64,000 nucleotides of DNA from Neorhizobium huautlense (GCF_002968575.1 NZ_PVBM01000023.1:35397-99396); one strand, 5' to 3'. Counted from the stretch's first letter, positions 27,881-37,556 are shown. Translations and numbers: made by a program. The notes: generated by a model not told the origin, from the letters alone.

Positions 27881-27919
27881 GGTTCTCCCGCCTTGGCGTG
27901 AGCACGAGAACCCTATTTT
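27881..27919 (+). terminator. Probable terminator of the pmbA-cysQ-DUF4170 unit
   Basis: GGTTCTC (27881-27887) pairs with GAGAACC (27906-27912); a small CGCC/GGCG stem fits inside. CTATTTT follows. It lies 38 bases past the DUF4170 stop and 100 before waaA. Confidence 0.5.
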
Positions 27920-28014
27920 GACGCATTTGTAAAACACATAAAACTCGGCTACGGATATTTAATCGGAGGGGCTATCACATTGACGGCAGCCATGATTGAT
28001 CGGGGACAGATGCG

Positions 28015-29334
28015 ATGACCAGCGGCTTGGCGCGCACAGCTCTTCTCGGTTATCGTTTGGCGGGCGTGGCCCTCTATCCGCTGGCAAGTCCCTACCTCGG
28101 CTACCGCGCCATGAAGGGCAAGGAAGATCGGGCGCGGCGTCTGGAACGGCTCGGTTATGCCAGCTTGGCGCGTCCGCGTGGTCCGCTGGTGTGGGTGCAT
28201 GCGGCGAGCGTAGGCGAAACCATTGCCATCATGCCGATGATCCGCGAGCTGCGCCGTCGTGAGATCCATATCCTTCTCACCACCGGTACCGTCACCTCGG
28301 CAAATCTTGTGCAGTCGCGCCTCGCCGATGAGGTAATCCATCAATATGTGCCGCTCGACGTCAAATTTCCGATCAAGCGCTTTATTGCCTATTGGAAGCC
28401 GGACGCCTGCATTACTGCCGAATCCGAAATCTGGCCGACGACGGTCGCCGAGTTGGCTCGGCGCGGCATCCCGCAGATCCGGGTCAACGCCCGCATATCC
28501 GATCGCTCGTTTGCCCGCTGGAGCAATTACGGCTCCGTTGCCGAGGCATTGTTCGAAAAAATGGCGCTGGTTATCGCGCAATCGGACCTTGATGCGGAAC
28601 GGTTCCGAGACCTCGGTGCTTGGCCTGTGATCGTTTCCGGCAACCTCAAGAGCGATACCGACCCGCCGCCCTGCGACGAGGACGTCCTGGCTCGCTACCG
28701 CAAGGAAATCGGCGGCCGCAAGACGTGGGCAGCGATCTCCACCTTCGACGGCGAGGAACAGATCGTCTCAGCCGTGCACCGGACGTTGAGACCGAAGAAC
28801 GGCCAGCTCACCATTTTGGTGCCACGCCATCCGGATCGCGCCGATGCGATCGAGGCGATGCTGAAGGAAGCCGGGCTCACTGTGGCCCGCCGCTCCCGCA
28901 ACGACGTGCTGACGCCGGAGACGGACATTTTCCTCGGGGATTCGATTGGGGAAATGGGCCTCTATCTCCGGCTCACCGAGATCGCGTTTGTCGGAAAGTC
29001 CTTGTCGCAGCAAGGCGGGCAAAATCCCCTGGAACCCGCGATGCTTGGTTGTGCGGTGCTTTCGGGGCCGCAGGTGCAGAATTTTCGCGACGCCTATCAG
29101 CATCTCGTGCGCAAGGGTGGTGCTCGCATCATCAAGGATGTCGAAATGCTCGCCAAGGCGGTTCACTATCTGATGATCAACGACCTTGCCCGCCGCAAGA
29201 TGGTGGATTCCGGGCATGACGCGATGGAAGAGATGCGTGGCGCTCTGTCGAAGACCATCAAGGCGCTGGAGCCTTACATCAATCCGCTGACCGTCAGCGC
29301 TCGGCTGCAGCCGAAGGCCGCTGCCGTCCGATGA
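28015..29334 (+). CDS. waaA: 3-deoxy-D-manno-octulosonic acid (Kdo) transferase
   Basis: 439 aa. WaaA adds Kdo to lipid IVA at the inner membrane. Family features are the N-terminal hydrophobic anchor, WVHAASVGETIAIMPMIREL near residues 59-78, TGTVTSANLVQSRL near 94-107, and SLSQQGGQNPLEPAMLGC near 331-348 in the nucleotide-sugar domain. It overlaps the next gene by four bases (ATGA at 29331), and lpxK follows, grouping late lipid A steps. The upstream gap holds a terminator and TTGACG at 27918, a possible -35. Confidence 0.94.
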   Translation: MTSGLARTALLGYRLAGVALYPLASPYLGYRAMKGKEDRARRLERLGYASLARPRGPLVWVHAASVGETIAIMPMIRELRRREIHILLTTGTVTSANLVQSRLADEVIHQYVPLDVKFPIKRFIAYWKPDACITAESEIWPTTVAELARRGIPQIRVNARISDRSFARWSNYGSVAEALFEKMALVIAQSDLDAERFRDLGAWPVIVSGNLKSDTDPPPCDEDVLARYRKEIGGRKTWAAISTFDGEEQIVSAVHRTLRPKNGQLTILVPRHPDRADAIEAMLKEAGLTVARRSRNDVLTPETDIFLGDSIGEMGLYLRLTEIAFVGKSLSQQGGQNPLEPAMLGCAVLSGPQVQNFRDAYQHLVRKGGARIIKDVEMLAKAVHYLMINDLARRKMVDSGHDAMEEMRGALSKTIKALEPYINPLTVSARLQPKAAAVR

Positions 29335-30062
29335 CCTCTGCAGGTTTTGAAAAGATCGCCGGCATCCTCTTCGACAAGGACGGAACGCTGTTGCGTTACG
29401 ACGAGAGCTGGGGACCGGTCAACCGTGAGGCGGCGCGTATCGCAGCAGCGGGTGATGCCGACCTTGAGCCTCAGCTTCTGTTTTCGGGCGGCATGGATCC
29501 TGTCTCGGGTCATACGCGGCCGGACAGCCTGCTGGCCGCCGGCAATGCCGCCGAGATCGCTGCCGGTTTCGTGTCTGCCGGTTCACCGATCGAAGTTGAC
29601 GAACTCACCCGGCTGCTCGACGATCTCTTCGTGCGCTCTGCCGAATTCTCCGTGCCTGTCACCGATCTTTCGGCGCTTTTTTCGCGACTGAAGGCGAGGG
29701 GCCTGAAGCTGGGGGTGGCTTCCAGCGACAATGAGGAGGCCATCCGGCAGACGGCGAGAAGGTTCGGCTTTATCGACCACCTGGATTTCATCGCTGGTTA
29801 TGACAGCGGCCATGGCGTAAAGCCGGAGCCTGGGATGGTTCTAGGCTTCTGCCGTACTGTCGGGATCGAACCCTCTGCGGTTGCCATGGTCGGCGACAAT
29901 AACCATGACATGCATATGGGTAGGAACGCTGGGGTTGGATTGAAAGTGGCGGTGTTGACCGGCACCGGTTCCCGCGAGACCCTGTCGGCCGCCTCCGACA
30001 TTTGCCTGGACGACATCACCCTGCTCGAAAGTCTGCTCCCGGAAGCCGCCGAAGCACACTAA
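29331..30062 (+). CDS. HAD family hydrolase, phosphoglycolate phosphatase-like
   Basis: 243 aa. HAD motifs: GILFDKDGTLLRYDESW near residues 11-27 (nucleophile Asp in FDKDGT), LGVASSDNEEAIRQTARRFG near 128-147, and AMVGDNNHDMHMGRNAG near 188-204. It resembles Gph-type phosphatases; the substrate is unknown. Its place between waaA and lpxK, with a four-base overlap on waaA, suggests a housekeeping or lipopolysaccharide-related phosphatase, but no lipid link can be read from sequence. Confidence 0.85.
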   Translation: MTSAGFEKIAGILFDKDGTLLRYDESWGPVNREAARIAAAGDADLEPQLLFSGGMDPVSGHTRPDSLLAAGNAAEIAAGFVSAGSPIEVDELTRLLDDLFVRSAEFSVPVTDLSALFSRLKARGLKLGVASSDNEEAIRQTARRFGFIDHLDFIAGYDSGHGVKPEPGMVLGFCRTVGIEPSAVAMVGDNNHDMHMGRNAGVGLKVAVLTGTGSRETLSAASDICLDDITLLESLLPEAAEAH

Positions 30063-30133
30063 GTACCCCGAAGACTTGCCTTTTTGGAAAAACTCCCATT
30101 TTCTGCGCGGGCAGTCTCACTATGGATTAGCGT

Positions 30134-31180
30134 ATGGTATCGGAAGCACCGCCATTCTGGTGGACGAAAGCGGATTGGCGCGCTTGGGGTCTCTCGCCCT
30201 TTTCCTTCATTTACGGCCGGATAGCCGGACGCCGCATGGCGCGAGCACGGCGGGCGAGCGTTCCCGTACCGGTTATTTGCGTCGGCAATTTTACGGTCGG
30301 CGGAGCGGGCAAGACACCCACCGCGATCGCGCTGGCGCGTGCCGCCAAGCAAAAGGGGCTCAAGCCAGGCTTCCTGAGCCGAGGCTATGGCGGGTCGATT
30401 GATGTCACGACCGTTGTCGACCCTGATCACCATCGTGCCGAAGCCGTCGGCGACGAAGCCTTGCTGCTTTGCCGCGAGACGCTGACGGTGATCTCGCGCA
30501 CCCGCGCCGATGGGGCTCGCAGGCTTGTCCAGGAGGGCGCGGACCTGATCATCATGGACGACGGCTTCCAGAGCGCACGGCTGGCGCTGGACTTCGCGCT
30601 CGTCGTCATCGATACCGTGCGGGGCATCGGCAATGGCCATCTGGTTCCCGGCGGCCCCGTGCGAGCACCGATTGCCGAACAGATGCGTCAGCTCTCAGCT
30701 ATTCTGAAGGTTGGCGACGGAGTGGCGGCCGACCGCCTCGTTCGGCAAGCCGCGCGTGCCGGCAAGCAGGTCTATGTCGCATCGTTGAAGCCCCGGGAAA
30801 CCAATGAGATTGCGGGGAGCGCGCTGCTCGCTTTCGCCGGCATCGCGGATCCGGAGAAGTTCTACCGCACCGTCCAGCAGCTTGGCGGGCTGATCATGGT
30901 TAGGCGGGCCTTCCCAGATCATCATTATTTCAGCGAAGACGAAATTTCGGACCTGCTGGACGATGCCGCAAAGGACGACCTTATGCTCGTCACCACAGCA
31001 AAGGACGCAGTGCGGCTGACGGGCCATCACGGTCGCACGCAAGAGCTTGCGTCAAAGGTGAGGGTGGTCGAGGTCGACATGGTCTTCGATGATCCGCAGG
31101 CGCCGGGCAAGATCATTGAGACTGCCATCGCCAATTACCGGCAGCGGCGCCTGAGGGATAATGGTCGGGAGAAGGGCTAG
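30134..31180 (+). CDS. lpxK: Tetraacyldisaccharide 4'-kinase
   Basis: 348 aa. LpxK phosphorylates the 4' position of the lipid A disaccharide at the inner membrane. N-terminal [18 protein letters not shown] is typical, and the P-loop [13 protein letters not shown] is at residues 51-63. [13 protein letters not shown] near 141-153 is the usual DDGFQ motif. The stop codon TAG overlaps, by sharing CTAG at 31177-31180, the stop of the convergent DUF2093 gene. Confidence 0.94.
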   Translation: MVSEAPPFWWTKADWRAWGLSPFSFIYGRIAGRRMARARRASVPVPVICVGNFTVGGAGKTPTAIALARAAKQKGLKPGFLSRGYGGSIDVTTVVDPDHHRAEAVGDEALLLCRETLTVISRTRADGARRLVQEGADLIIMDDGFQSARLALDFALVVIDTVRGIGNGHLVPGGPVRAPIAEQMRQLSAILKVGDGVAADRLVRQAARAGKQVYVASLKPRETNEIAGSALLAFAGIADPEKFYRTVQQLGGLIMVRRAFPDHHYFSEDEISDLLDDAAKDDLMLVTTAKDAVRLTGHHGRTQELASKVRVVEVDMVFDDPQAPGKIIETAIANYRQRRLRDNGREKG

Positions 31181-31410
31181 CCGCGGCTCTGGTTCGGCAG
31201 GATGCCGGCGCGTTTGTCTGCCTCGAGTGAGCTGGCGCAGTCCACATAGGGTTCCTGCCTTGCTACGCTCCAGTAGCGAAGCTCATCGACCGGAATCTGC
31301 TTTCCTGTGATGGCGCAGACGACATAGGAGCCTGAGGTCAGGATCTGGTAGTCGCCGTCGAGATACCGGATTTTCGCTTCGCGGAAACCGCTTCCCTCGA
31401 ACCGATTCAT
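31177..31410 (-). CDS. DUF2093 domain-containing protein
   Basis: 77 aa. It matches the short DUF2093 family: [20 protein letters not shown] near residues 12-31, [18 protein letters not shown] near 32-49, and the [14 protein letters not shown] end. The function is unknown. ATG 31410 is preceded by AGGAGA at a good distance; a longer frame from 31434 adds MFLRRRRK and is unlikely. It sits next to lpxK in many rhizobia and its stop interlocks with the lpxK stop. Confidence 0.85.
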   Translation of the reverse strand: MNRFEGSGFREAKIRYLDGDYQILTSGSYVVCAITGKQIPVDELRYWSVARQEPYVDCASSLEADKRAGILPNQSRG

Positions 31411-31475
31411 CTTTCGTCTCCTGCGCAAAAACATGGGACTGCTCTACACCCCGCGGTTTCCAAATGCCAGAGCTT

Positions 31476-33290
31476 TCAGCTCCGGCCGAAGAGCCGCTCG
31501 ATGTCGGAAAGCTTGAGTTCGATATAGGTCGGCCGGCCGTGATTGCAGGTTCCGGAGCCGGGCGTCGCCTCCATCTCCCTCAGCAGCGCGTTCATCTCCT
31601 CCGGCTTCAACCGCCGGCCGGAACGCACCGAACCATGGCAGGCCATGGTGGCGGCGACATATTCGAGTTTCCCGCGAAGGCCGCCTGCCGTATTCCATTC
31701 GGCGATCTCGTCCGCGAGATCGCGAACAAGCGAGCCCGCATCCATCTCGCCGAGGATTGCAGGCGTCTCGCGCACCGCAACGGCTCCGGGACCGAAACGT
31801 TCGATCGAAAGCCCCAACCGGTCGAGGTCTGATGCATGCGCCATCAGCCGGTCGCAATCCTCTTCCGGCAGATCGACGATCTCGGGAATAAGAAGAACCT
31901 GGCTGGCAAGTCGTTTGTCGTTGAGTGCCTTGCGCATGGCCTCGAAGACCAGGCGCTCATGGGCCGCATGCTGATCGACAATGACGAGGCCGTCTTCAGT
32001 CTGCGCGACGATATAGTTTTCGTGGATCTGCGCCCGTGCTGCGCCCAGGCGGTAGCGCGGCGCGGCATCGTCGGCGATCCGGGAAACCGGCTCGTAGATG
32101 ACCGCATCCGCCCGCGCCGCCGGCATCGTCAGGACGTCGAAATCCGATTGCACACGTTTGGAAAAATCACGAGAGGGCTGCAGATCAAGAGGCCGGAAGG
32201 GTGAGGCGGCGGCGCCCCAGGGGGTGCGCGACGCAGTCGGGGGAGGAGAAAAACCGGGCCGGAAGGATCTCATCATGCCCGAGGTCCCCGTCGTTGCCGC
32301 GCGGTCGCCTTCCCTATGCAGCGCCTCACGGATCGCTCCGACGATGAGACCACGCACCAGGCCTGGATCTCGGAACCTCACATCCGCCTTGGCCGGATGC
32401 ACGTTGACGTCGACGAATGCGGGATCGAGCGTGATGGACAGGACTGCGACCGGGTAGCGCCCGGAGGGGATGCTTTCTGCGTAGGCGCCGCGAATTGCCG
32501 AGAGGATCAGCTTGTCCTGCACAGGCCGGCCGTTGACGAAGGCATATTGATGGGCGGAATTGCCGCGGTGGAATGTCGGCACGCCGACAAAGCCGGAAAG
32601 GCCTACATCCTCGCGCATCGCATCGATCTCTATCGCATTGTCGCGAAATTCGGCGCCTAGAACCTGGGCCATCCGGGCGAGGTGGTCATCGCCGGTAGCC
32701 GGGAATTCCAGGGTCGAGCGATCGCTTCCCGAAAGCACGAAGCGTATCTTCGGAAAGGCGATCGCCATCCGCTTGACGACTTCGGTAATGGCGCCCGCTT
32801 CGGCTTTTTCCGTTTTCAGGAATTTCAGACGCGCAGGGGTGGCGAAGAAGATATCGCGCACCTCCACGACTGTGCCGGGATTGGCGGGGGCCGGTTTGAC
32901 CCCGGTCCCCTTGCCACCGATGACGGCGACTTGCGAACCGGCCGCATTGCCCGCCCTGCGACTGGTGATGGTGAGCTTGGCGACCGAACCGATCGAAGGC
33001 AGCGCCTCTCCGCGGAAGCCTAAGGTGCGGATATCGTCCAGCGTCTCGGATATCTTCGAGGTGCAGTGGCGCCGTACCGCAAGGTCGAGGTCCTGTGCAT
33101 CCATGCCGCTGCCATTGTCGGTGATGCGGATGAGGCTCTTGCCGCCGCCTGCGGTGGCGATCTCGATCCGGCTGGCCCCGGCGTCGATGGCATTTTCGAT
33201 CAGTTCCTTCGCGGCGCTGGCAGGCCTTTCGATGACCTCGCCGGCTGCGATCTGGTTGATCAGCGTTTCGGGCAGTTGTTTGACGGACAT
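31476..33290 (-). CDS. mutL: DNA mismatch repair protein MutL
   Basis: 604 aa. The GHKL ATPase domain is intact: [12 protein letters not shown] with catalytic Glu32, DNGSGM, HCTSKI and [11 protein letters not shown]. The C-terminal domain holds [12 protein letters not shown] at residues 439-450, the full DQHA(x)2E(x)4E endonuclease motif of MutL proteins from organisms without MutH. So this MutL should nick the daughter strand itself after MutS recognition. The middle linker (about 335-415) is Pro/Arg-rich. It is a single gene on the minus strand. Confidence 0.96.
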   Translation of the reverse strand: MSVKQLPETLINQIAAGEVIERPASAAKELIENAIDAGASRIEIATAGGGKSLIRITDNGSGMDAQDLDLAVRRHCTSKISETLDDIRTLGFRGEALPSIGSVAKLTITSRRAGNAAGSQVAVIGGKGTGVKPAPANPGTVVEVRDIFFATPARLKFLKTEKAEAGAITEVVKRMAIAFPKIRFVLSGSDRSTLEFPATGDDHLARMAQVLGAEFRDNAIEIDAMREDVGLSGFVGVPTFHRGNSAHQYAFVNGRPVQDKLILSAIRGAYAESIPSGRYPVAVLSITLDPAFVDVNVHPAKADVRFRDPGLVRGLIVGAIREALHREGDRAATTGTSGMMRSFRPGFSPPPTASRTPWGAAASPFRPLDLQPSRDFSKRVQSDFDVLTMPAARADAVIYEPVSRIADDAAPRYRLGAARAQIHENYIVAQTEDGLVIVDQHAAHERLVFEAMRKALNDKRLASQVLLIPEIVDLPEEDCDRLMAHASDLDRLGLSIERFGPGAVAVRETPAILGEMDAGSLVRDLADEIAEWNTAGGLRGKLEYVAATMACHGSVRSGRRLKPEEMNALLREMEATPGSGTCNHGRPTYIELKLSDIERLFGRS

Positions 33291-33650
33291 TCTTTTATTG
33301 TCTGGGATTCGCGGCGTGAAGGAAAGCTTTTCCGGTGGGCTTCAACCCCTTTTGAAGGCATCTTCCGCGGGCGCAGGGTCGTTCATTAATTGCGCCTTAA
33401 GACAAAGTCGATAATTTGACCGGTATTAAAACTGGATGAAACCGGAGGAGCGCCCGCTCCCCGCAGGTGATCAGGATGGCGGTTCGCTGGGCGCCGCCAT
33501 AAAAGGCCGGATCACCCGTTGAAGACTTGGAACCAGCATGTCCCCGACCCTACACGACTGAAACTAGAAGGAATTTGGCCGAGAGGGAAACAATCGGCAT
33601 AACGGCCGGCTTTAACCCGTGTCCGAAAAGCATACAGGGAGTTTCATCCT
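33291..33650. other. 360-base gap with a nested-stem element (33466-33516)
   Basis: No open frame of note. GGTGATC (33466-33472) pairs with GATCACC (33510-33516); inside it ATGGCGG (33476-33482) pairs with CCGCCAT (33494-33500), with an 11-base loop. AAAAGGCCG lies between the two right arms. A smaller GAGC/GCTC stem is just upstream near 33448-33459. This could be a cis-regulatory RNA or small RNA for the PAS-receiver gene; I do not recognise it as a known riboswitch. Confidence 0.3.
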
Positions 33651-35318
33651 ATGAATGATTTGTGGTCCGCGGACGCGAACATTCAAACTGCCATGCTCGA
33701 AGTGATATCCGAAGGCATTTCGGGCGGCGTTTTCATTTATGACAAAAATGACGTAATCGTTTTTGCAAGTCAGCACTTATTTAGTCTTCTCTCGGTCCCC
33801 AAGAGTTTTCTTGCGCCCGGCACCCGCCTCCGGGACCTGCTTGGCGCCGTTTACGACAGCGGTGGGCGCTTTTCCACCGACGGAACCGGCTCGCGCCGGA
33901 CGTTGAATCGCGACGACTGGATCGCCGAACAGATTGCCACTCTATGGAAGGAGCGCACCGACGCATTGGAGCGCCGGGGCATGGACCGATGGCTGAGCCT
34001 TTCAAGACGCCGCCTTCCCTCCGGTTACGGCGTGTGCGTCATCAAGGACGTGTCCGACCACAAGAAGCGGGAGGAGCAATGGCGCGGTGATATGGAACGG
34101 GTCCAGATTACCGAAGAAGTGCTCGACAATCTCCCGTTCCCCATCACGGTCAAGGACAGGAACCTCACCTTCGTTGCCGTCAACAAGGCGGCCTGCCGGT
34201 TCTTCGACCTGCCGCCAGAGGCGATGCTGGGCCGCAAGGGATCAGACATTCATCCGCCCGAACTGGAAAAGCGGCTCGCGGAGGTCAACCGGCAACTTTT
34301 CGAGACCGGGGAACCCGTACAGATTGCGGAACGGGTAAAGCGGCGGGATGGCGCCGAAATCGTCATCAGTGCCAGCAAATACCGGATCGGCAAACCAGGC
34401 CGCTATTACCTTGTCACAGCGATGGAAGATGTCACGGCCCGGGTTGAAACGCATAGCGAGAGCGGACCGGCGCCCTCGCATGTCGATCCTGTCGACCTGA
34501 TCTCTTCATCGCTCAACCTCTCCAAGGGTCAATCGAATCCGGAGCCGGAGGTCGCCGAGAAGGGTGTATCTGGCCATAAGGTGCTGGTCGTCTCCGCCCA
34601 TCCGGGGACGGAACAGCAAGCGCTGTCGATCCTTGCAACTCTCCGGCTCGACATCTCGTCCGTGTCGAGCGCAGAGGAACTTGCCCTTTTCCTGCGCCTT
34701 GCCGGAGAGGCCGGGGTCGGTGTTGATCTCATCGTTCTGGACGCCGACATGCCTGTCCAATGCCTGGAGATTGCTGGCGACTATGGCATAGCCACCATCA
34801 CGATGGATGCCGATGGTATGGTGCAGGAGCTCGCTGCAGCCGTTGATGACGCGCTTGAAGACAAAGAAGATCGCGGTGTCGACTGCGAAAATCCGCAGAT
34901 AACTTTCGATTCCCGTGCGGAAGGTACGGACATCGATATCCTCGTCGCAGAAGACAACGATGTAAATCAGATCGTCTTCTCGCAGATACTGGAAGGCCTC
35001 GGCTATCGTTATGCGATCGCGGCTGACGGAGAAGAGGCGGTTCGGCTGTGGCAGCAACATGCCCCGCGGCTCATCCTGATGGACGTCACGCTTCCGAAGC
35101 TCAACGGCTTCGAGGCAAGCGCCCGCATCCGCGCTTTGGAAACGATCGACAATTCCGTTCCGATTATCGGTGTGCTTGCCTTTGCCTTCGACCGGGACCG
35201 GGATCATTGTTTCGCGTCCGGCATGAATGACGTGATCCTGAAACCAATCAGCCCGGAGGCGCTCGAGGCCGTTTTTGAAGGCTACCTGGGTGCGACGATG
35301 AAAAGGTCCTTCGCCTAG
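33651..35318 (+). CDS. PAS-PAS-receiver signalling protein without histidine kinase domain
   Basis: 555 aa. Residues about 15-140 and 150-265 are PAS-like domains (VFIYDKNDVIVFASQHLFSL; NLPFPITVKDRNLTFVAVN). Residues 308-402 resemble a degenerate receiver with Asp364 in IVLDADMP. Residues 428-545 are a receiver with EDN at 434-436, phospho-acceptor Asp478 in LILMDVTLP and Lys531 in KP. The switch Thr/Ser position is Leu509 (IIGVLA). There is no HisKA or ATPase domain. The output is unclear; a GGDEF-EAL gene follows after 88 bases, so it may tune c-di-GMP signalling. Confidence 0.82.
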   Translation: MNDLWSADANIQTAMLEVISEGISGGVFIYDKNDVIVFASQHLFSLLSVPKSFLAPGTRLRDLLGAVYDSGGRFSTDGTGSRRTLNRDDWIAEQIATLWKERTDALERRGMDRWLSLSRRRLPSGYGVCVIKDVSDHKKREEQWRGDMERVQITEEVLDNLPFPITVKDRNLTFVAVNKAACRFFDLPPEAMLGRKGSDIHPPELEKRLAEVNRQLFETGEPVQIAERVKRRDGAEIVISASKYRIGKPGRYYLVTAMEDVTARVETHSESGPAPSHVDPVDLISSSLNLSKGQSNPEPEVAEKGVSGHKVLVVSAHPGTEQQALSILATLRLDISSVSSAEELALFLRLAGEAGVGVDLIVLDADMPVQCLEIAGDYGIATITMDADGMVQELAAAVDDALEDKEDRGVDCENPQITFDSRAEGTDIDILVAEDNDVNQIVFSQILEGLGYRYAIAADGEEAVRLWQQHAPRLILMDVTLPKLNGFEASARIRALETIDNSVPIIGVLAFAFDRDRDHCFASGMNDVILKPISPEALEAVFEGYLGATMKRSFA

Positions 35319-35334
35319 ACGATTAATAGGCTCC

Positions 35335-35363
35335 TTGACATATGTTAAGATCGACGCATGATT
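35335..35363 (+). promoter_or_regulatory. Candidate promoter of the GGDEF-EAL gene
   Basis: A perfect -35 TTGACA (35335-35340) is followed after 17 bases by ATGATT (35358-35363), a weak -10. It lies between the PAS-receiver stop and the GGDEF-EAL start, so the second gene may have its own transcript. Confidence 0.4.
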
Positions 35364-35406
35364 TTTTAATCTTTTTCGCCCATCCTGCTTGCGTTTGTGA
35401 AGCGTA

Positions 35407-36774
35407 ATGGGATTGTTCATGAAGCCGGCGGGAAACCCGTTGCCGCAGGTCAGCCAGAATGAGCTGCAGGCAATGGCCTATAGCGACCCACTCACGGGTC
35501 TGGGAAACCGATACCGCCTGCGCGACAAGGTGCGTCTGCTGGCAGCCGAACGTGCGCAAGATCCCGCGCCCTTTACGGTCTGCATTGCCAATCTCGATGG
35601 CTTCAAGCCGATCAACGACCTGTTCGGCGCCGAGGCAGGCGACGAAATTCTCTGTCAGGTCGCTCACCGCTTGAAAGCGTGCATCCCCGACGGCGCGACC
35701 GTAACGCGGCATGACGGAGACGAATTTGCCTTCGTCTTGCCGCTTGTGTTCGAACGAAACAGTGCCGAACGTGTCGGACAAATGATCAAGGATGTGCTTT
35801 CCGCTCCCTACGATCTGGGCGACCGCAACGTGCGCCTCTCTGCATCCTTCGGTTTCGCCATCTATCCTTTTGCCGGAGAAGACTTCGAAGAATTGCTGAA
35901 AAGCGCGGAGACGGCCCTTTACCGCTCCAAACGGCGCGGGCGGGGCCAGATTACCGTCTATTCACGCGAAATTGCGCAGGAAATGAAGCGAGCGACACAG
36001 CTCGAACAGGCGCTACGCAATGCCATTATCGCCGACGCGGTGGATGTACACTTCCAGCCGATCGTGCGTATCAAAGACGGCGGTGTCGTTGGTTTCGAGG
36101 CGCTTGCGCGCTGGATCGATGCGGATCTGGGTCCGGTCTCACCCGCTGTCTTCGTACCTCTGGCCGAGGAGCGCGGATTTATTGACGCGCTTTCTGAAAC
36201 GTTGCTGCGCAAGGCTGCCGAGGCTGCGCTCTCATGGCCGCGAGAATTATTCCTGTCCTTCAACCTGTCTTCCGCGCAGCTGATGGACCCCGGCACCACC
36301 GACACTATTCTATCGGCGCTTGCCCGCGTCGGCCTCGATCCTTACCGTTTGGAGCTGGAAATTACCGAAACGGCCGTGATGACCTCGGCCGATACGGCAC
36401 AACGGATCATTACAGACCTCAGGCATCAGGGCGTTCGCATTTCCCTTGATGATTTCGGTACCGGTCAATCGAGCCTGGGCCGGCTGCGCGACTTTACCTT
36501 CGACAAGGTGAAGATCGACCGCGCTTTCGTCTCCCGCATCACCACTGACCGCGCTTCGGAACATATCGTCAAGGCGATCATCGCCATGTGCGAAGGTCTC
36601 GATCTGCAGGTGGTGGCCGAGGGTATCGAAACGAACGCCGACGCCGACAAGCTGAGGGAGCTCGGATGCGGCATGGGCCAGGGATACTACTACGGCAGGC
36701 CGGCGGACGGCGCGGCGACGTTGCGTTATTTGAACGACCACTTCCGCGAATTCGTCACCATTGAACGGATTTGA
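35407..36774 (+). CDS. GGDEF-EAL protein, probable c-di-GMP phosphodiesterase
   Basis: 455 aa. The GGDEF domain spans about residues 22-188, the EAL domain about 200-445. The cyclase signature reads DGDEF (103-107), the first metal-binding Asp of the usual DxD pair is Asn62 (NLDGFKPIND), and no RxxD inhibitory site precedes it, so cyclase activity is doubtful. EAL motifs look complete: EAL 231-233, FNLSSAQL, EITETAVM, LDDFGTGQSSL, KIDRAFV, VAEGIET, GQGYYYGRP. No membrane segment is seen, so it is cytosolic. The expected activity is c-di-GMP hydrolysis, perhaps with GTP sensing by the GGDEF half. Confidence 0.9.
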   Translation: MGLFMKPAGNPLPQVSQNELQAMAYSDPLTGLGNRYRLRDKVRLLAAERAQDPAPFTVCIANLDGFKPINDLFGAEAGDEILCQVAHRLKACIPDGATVTRHDGDEFAFVLPLVFERNSAERVGQMIKDVLSAPYDLGDRNVRLSASFGFAIYPFAGEDFEELLKSAETALYRSKRRGRGQITVYSREIAQEMKRATQLEQALRNAIIADAVDVHFQPIVRIKDGGVVGFEALARWIDADLGPVSPAVFVPLAEERGFIDALSETLLRKAAEAALSWPRELFLSFNLSSAQLMDPGTTDTILSALARVGLDPYRLELEITETAVMTSADTAQRIITDLRHQGVRISLDDFGTGQSSLGRLRDFTFDKVKIDRAFVSRITTDRASEHIVKAIIAMCEGLDLQVVAEGIETNADADKLRELGCGMGQGYYYGRPADGAATLRYLNDHFREFVTIERI

Positions 36775-36802
36775 GGCGCTACGCGTTGTTGCTGTAACAA
36801 AA

Positions 36803-36822
36803 GGCGGCACATGCGTGCCGCC
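36803..36822. terminator. Bidirectional terminator hairpin
   Basis: A perfect 8-bp stem (GGCGGCAC 36803-36810, GTGCCGCC 36815-36822) with loop ATGC lies between convergent GGDEF-EAL and PRC-barrel genes. On the minus strand TTTTGTTA follows, a fair T tract. Confidence 0.65.
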
Positions 36823-36856
36823 CGTTTCAGTGATGACCTATGTGGCCTGAACCGTG

Positions 36857-37465
36857 TTATTTGCTCGGAGCGGCCGGCGGGTTGGTGCCGCCGGTTGCGG
36901 GCATCTGAGTACCGGTGGACGACGTGGTCGTTGCATCGGTTTCAGCCTGTTTGTCCTTCAGAGTCTTAAACTCGGGAGCCGCCTGCAGTGCTTCGGCGGT
37001 TTCCGTGGTTGTGAGGCGAACCTCGTTGTTGTTTTCCGCATCGCGCGTCATCGTGAGCTTTTCCATCGGTACGGCAACATCTTTTTCGCCGATGCCGAGG
37101 AAGCCGCCGACGCCGATCACGGCAGCAACGATGCCGCCATCTTCTTCCATGATCAGATCGTTCACGTCGCCGATGCTCTTGTCTTCGGCATTGTAAACCG
37201 GCTTGCCGATGTAGTCATTGGCGCTGATCTGGGTTTCGGCTTGTTCCGTCAGATAGCTTCCTGAAGCGGCAGCCGAGTCGCTTCCGGTCTTGGGAGCTGG
37301 TGTTGCAGCACTATCTGCCGGCTTTGCGGCTGGATCAGCCGGAGCGGCAGGCGCTGCCGGAGCCGGGGGTGCTGGTGTAGCGGGCTGCGTCTGGGCGTAT
37401 GCGGGAGCAATGGCGGTTGAGGCCAAAAGAACTGCCGCGGCCATCATGTTCATGGTCTTTTTCAT
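36857..37465 (-). CDS. Exported PRC-barrel domain protein
   Basis: 202 aa. A signal peptide (MKKTMNMMAAAVLLASTAIA, cleavage near AYA) is followed by an Ala/Pro-rich stretch to about residue 75. Residues about 85-150 form a PRC-barrel (DYIGKPVYNAEDKSIGDVND, then AAVIGVGGFLGIGEKDVAVP). The tail is Thr/Ser-rich. PRC-barrel proteins of this exported type are common in rhizobia; the function is unknown. A possible EcfG-type stress promoter lies upstream. Confidence 0.82.
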   Translation of the reverse strand: MKKTMNMMAAAVLLASTAIAPAYAQTQPATPAPPAPAAPAAPADPAAKPADSAATPAPKTGSDSAAASGSYLTEQAETQISANDYIGKPVYNAEDKSIGDVNDLIMEEDGGIVAAVIGVGGFLGIGEKDVAVPMEKLTMTRDAENNNEVRLTTTETAEALQAAPEFKTLKDKQAETDATTTSSTGTQMPATGGTNPPAAPSK

Positions 37466-37556
37466 AACGTTCCTACCTTCTCCTGCTAAGGTTATCTGTT
37501 CGAACGCGCGGTTCTCCGGGCCGGAGTCATCCTTGTCCGCGTCGGTTCGAGAGGGA

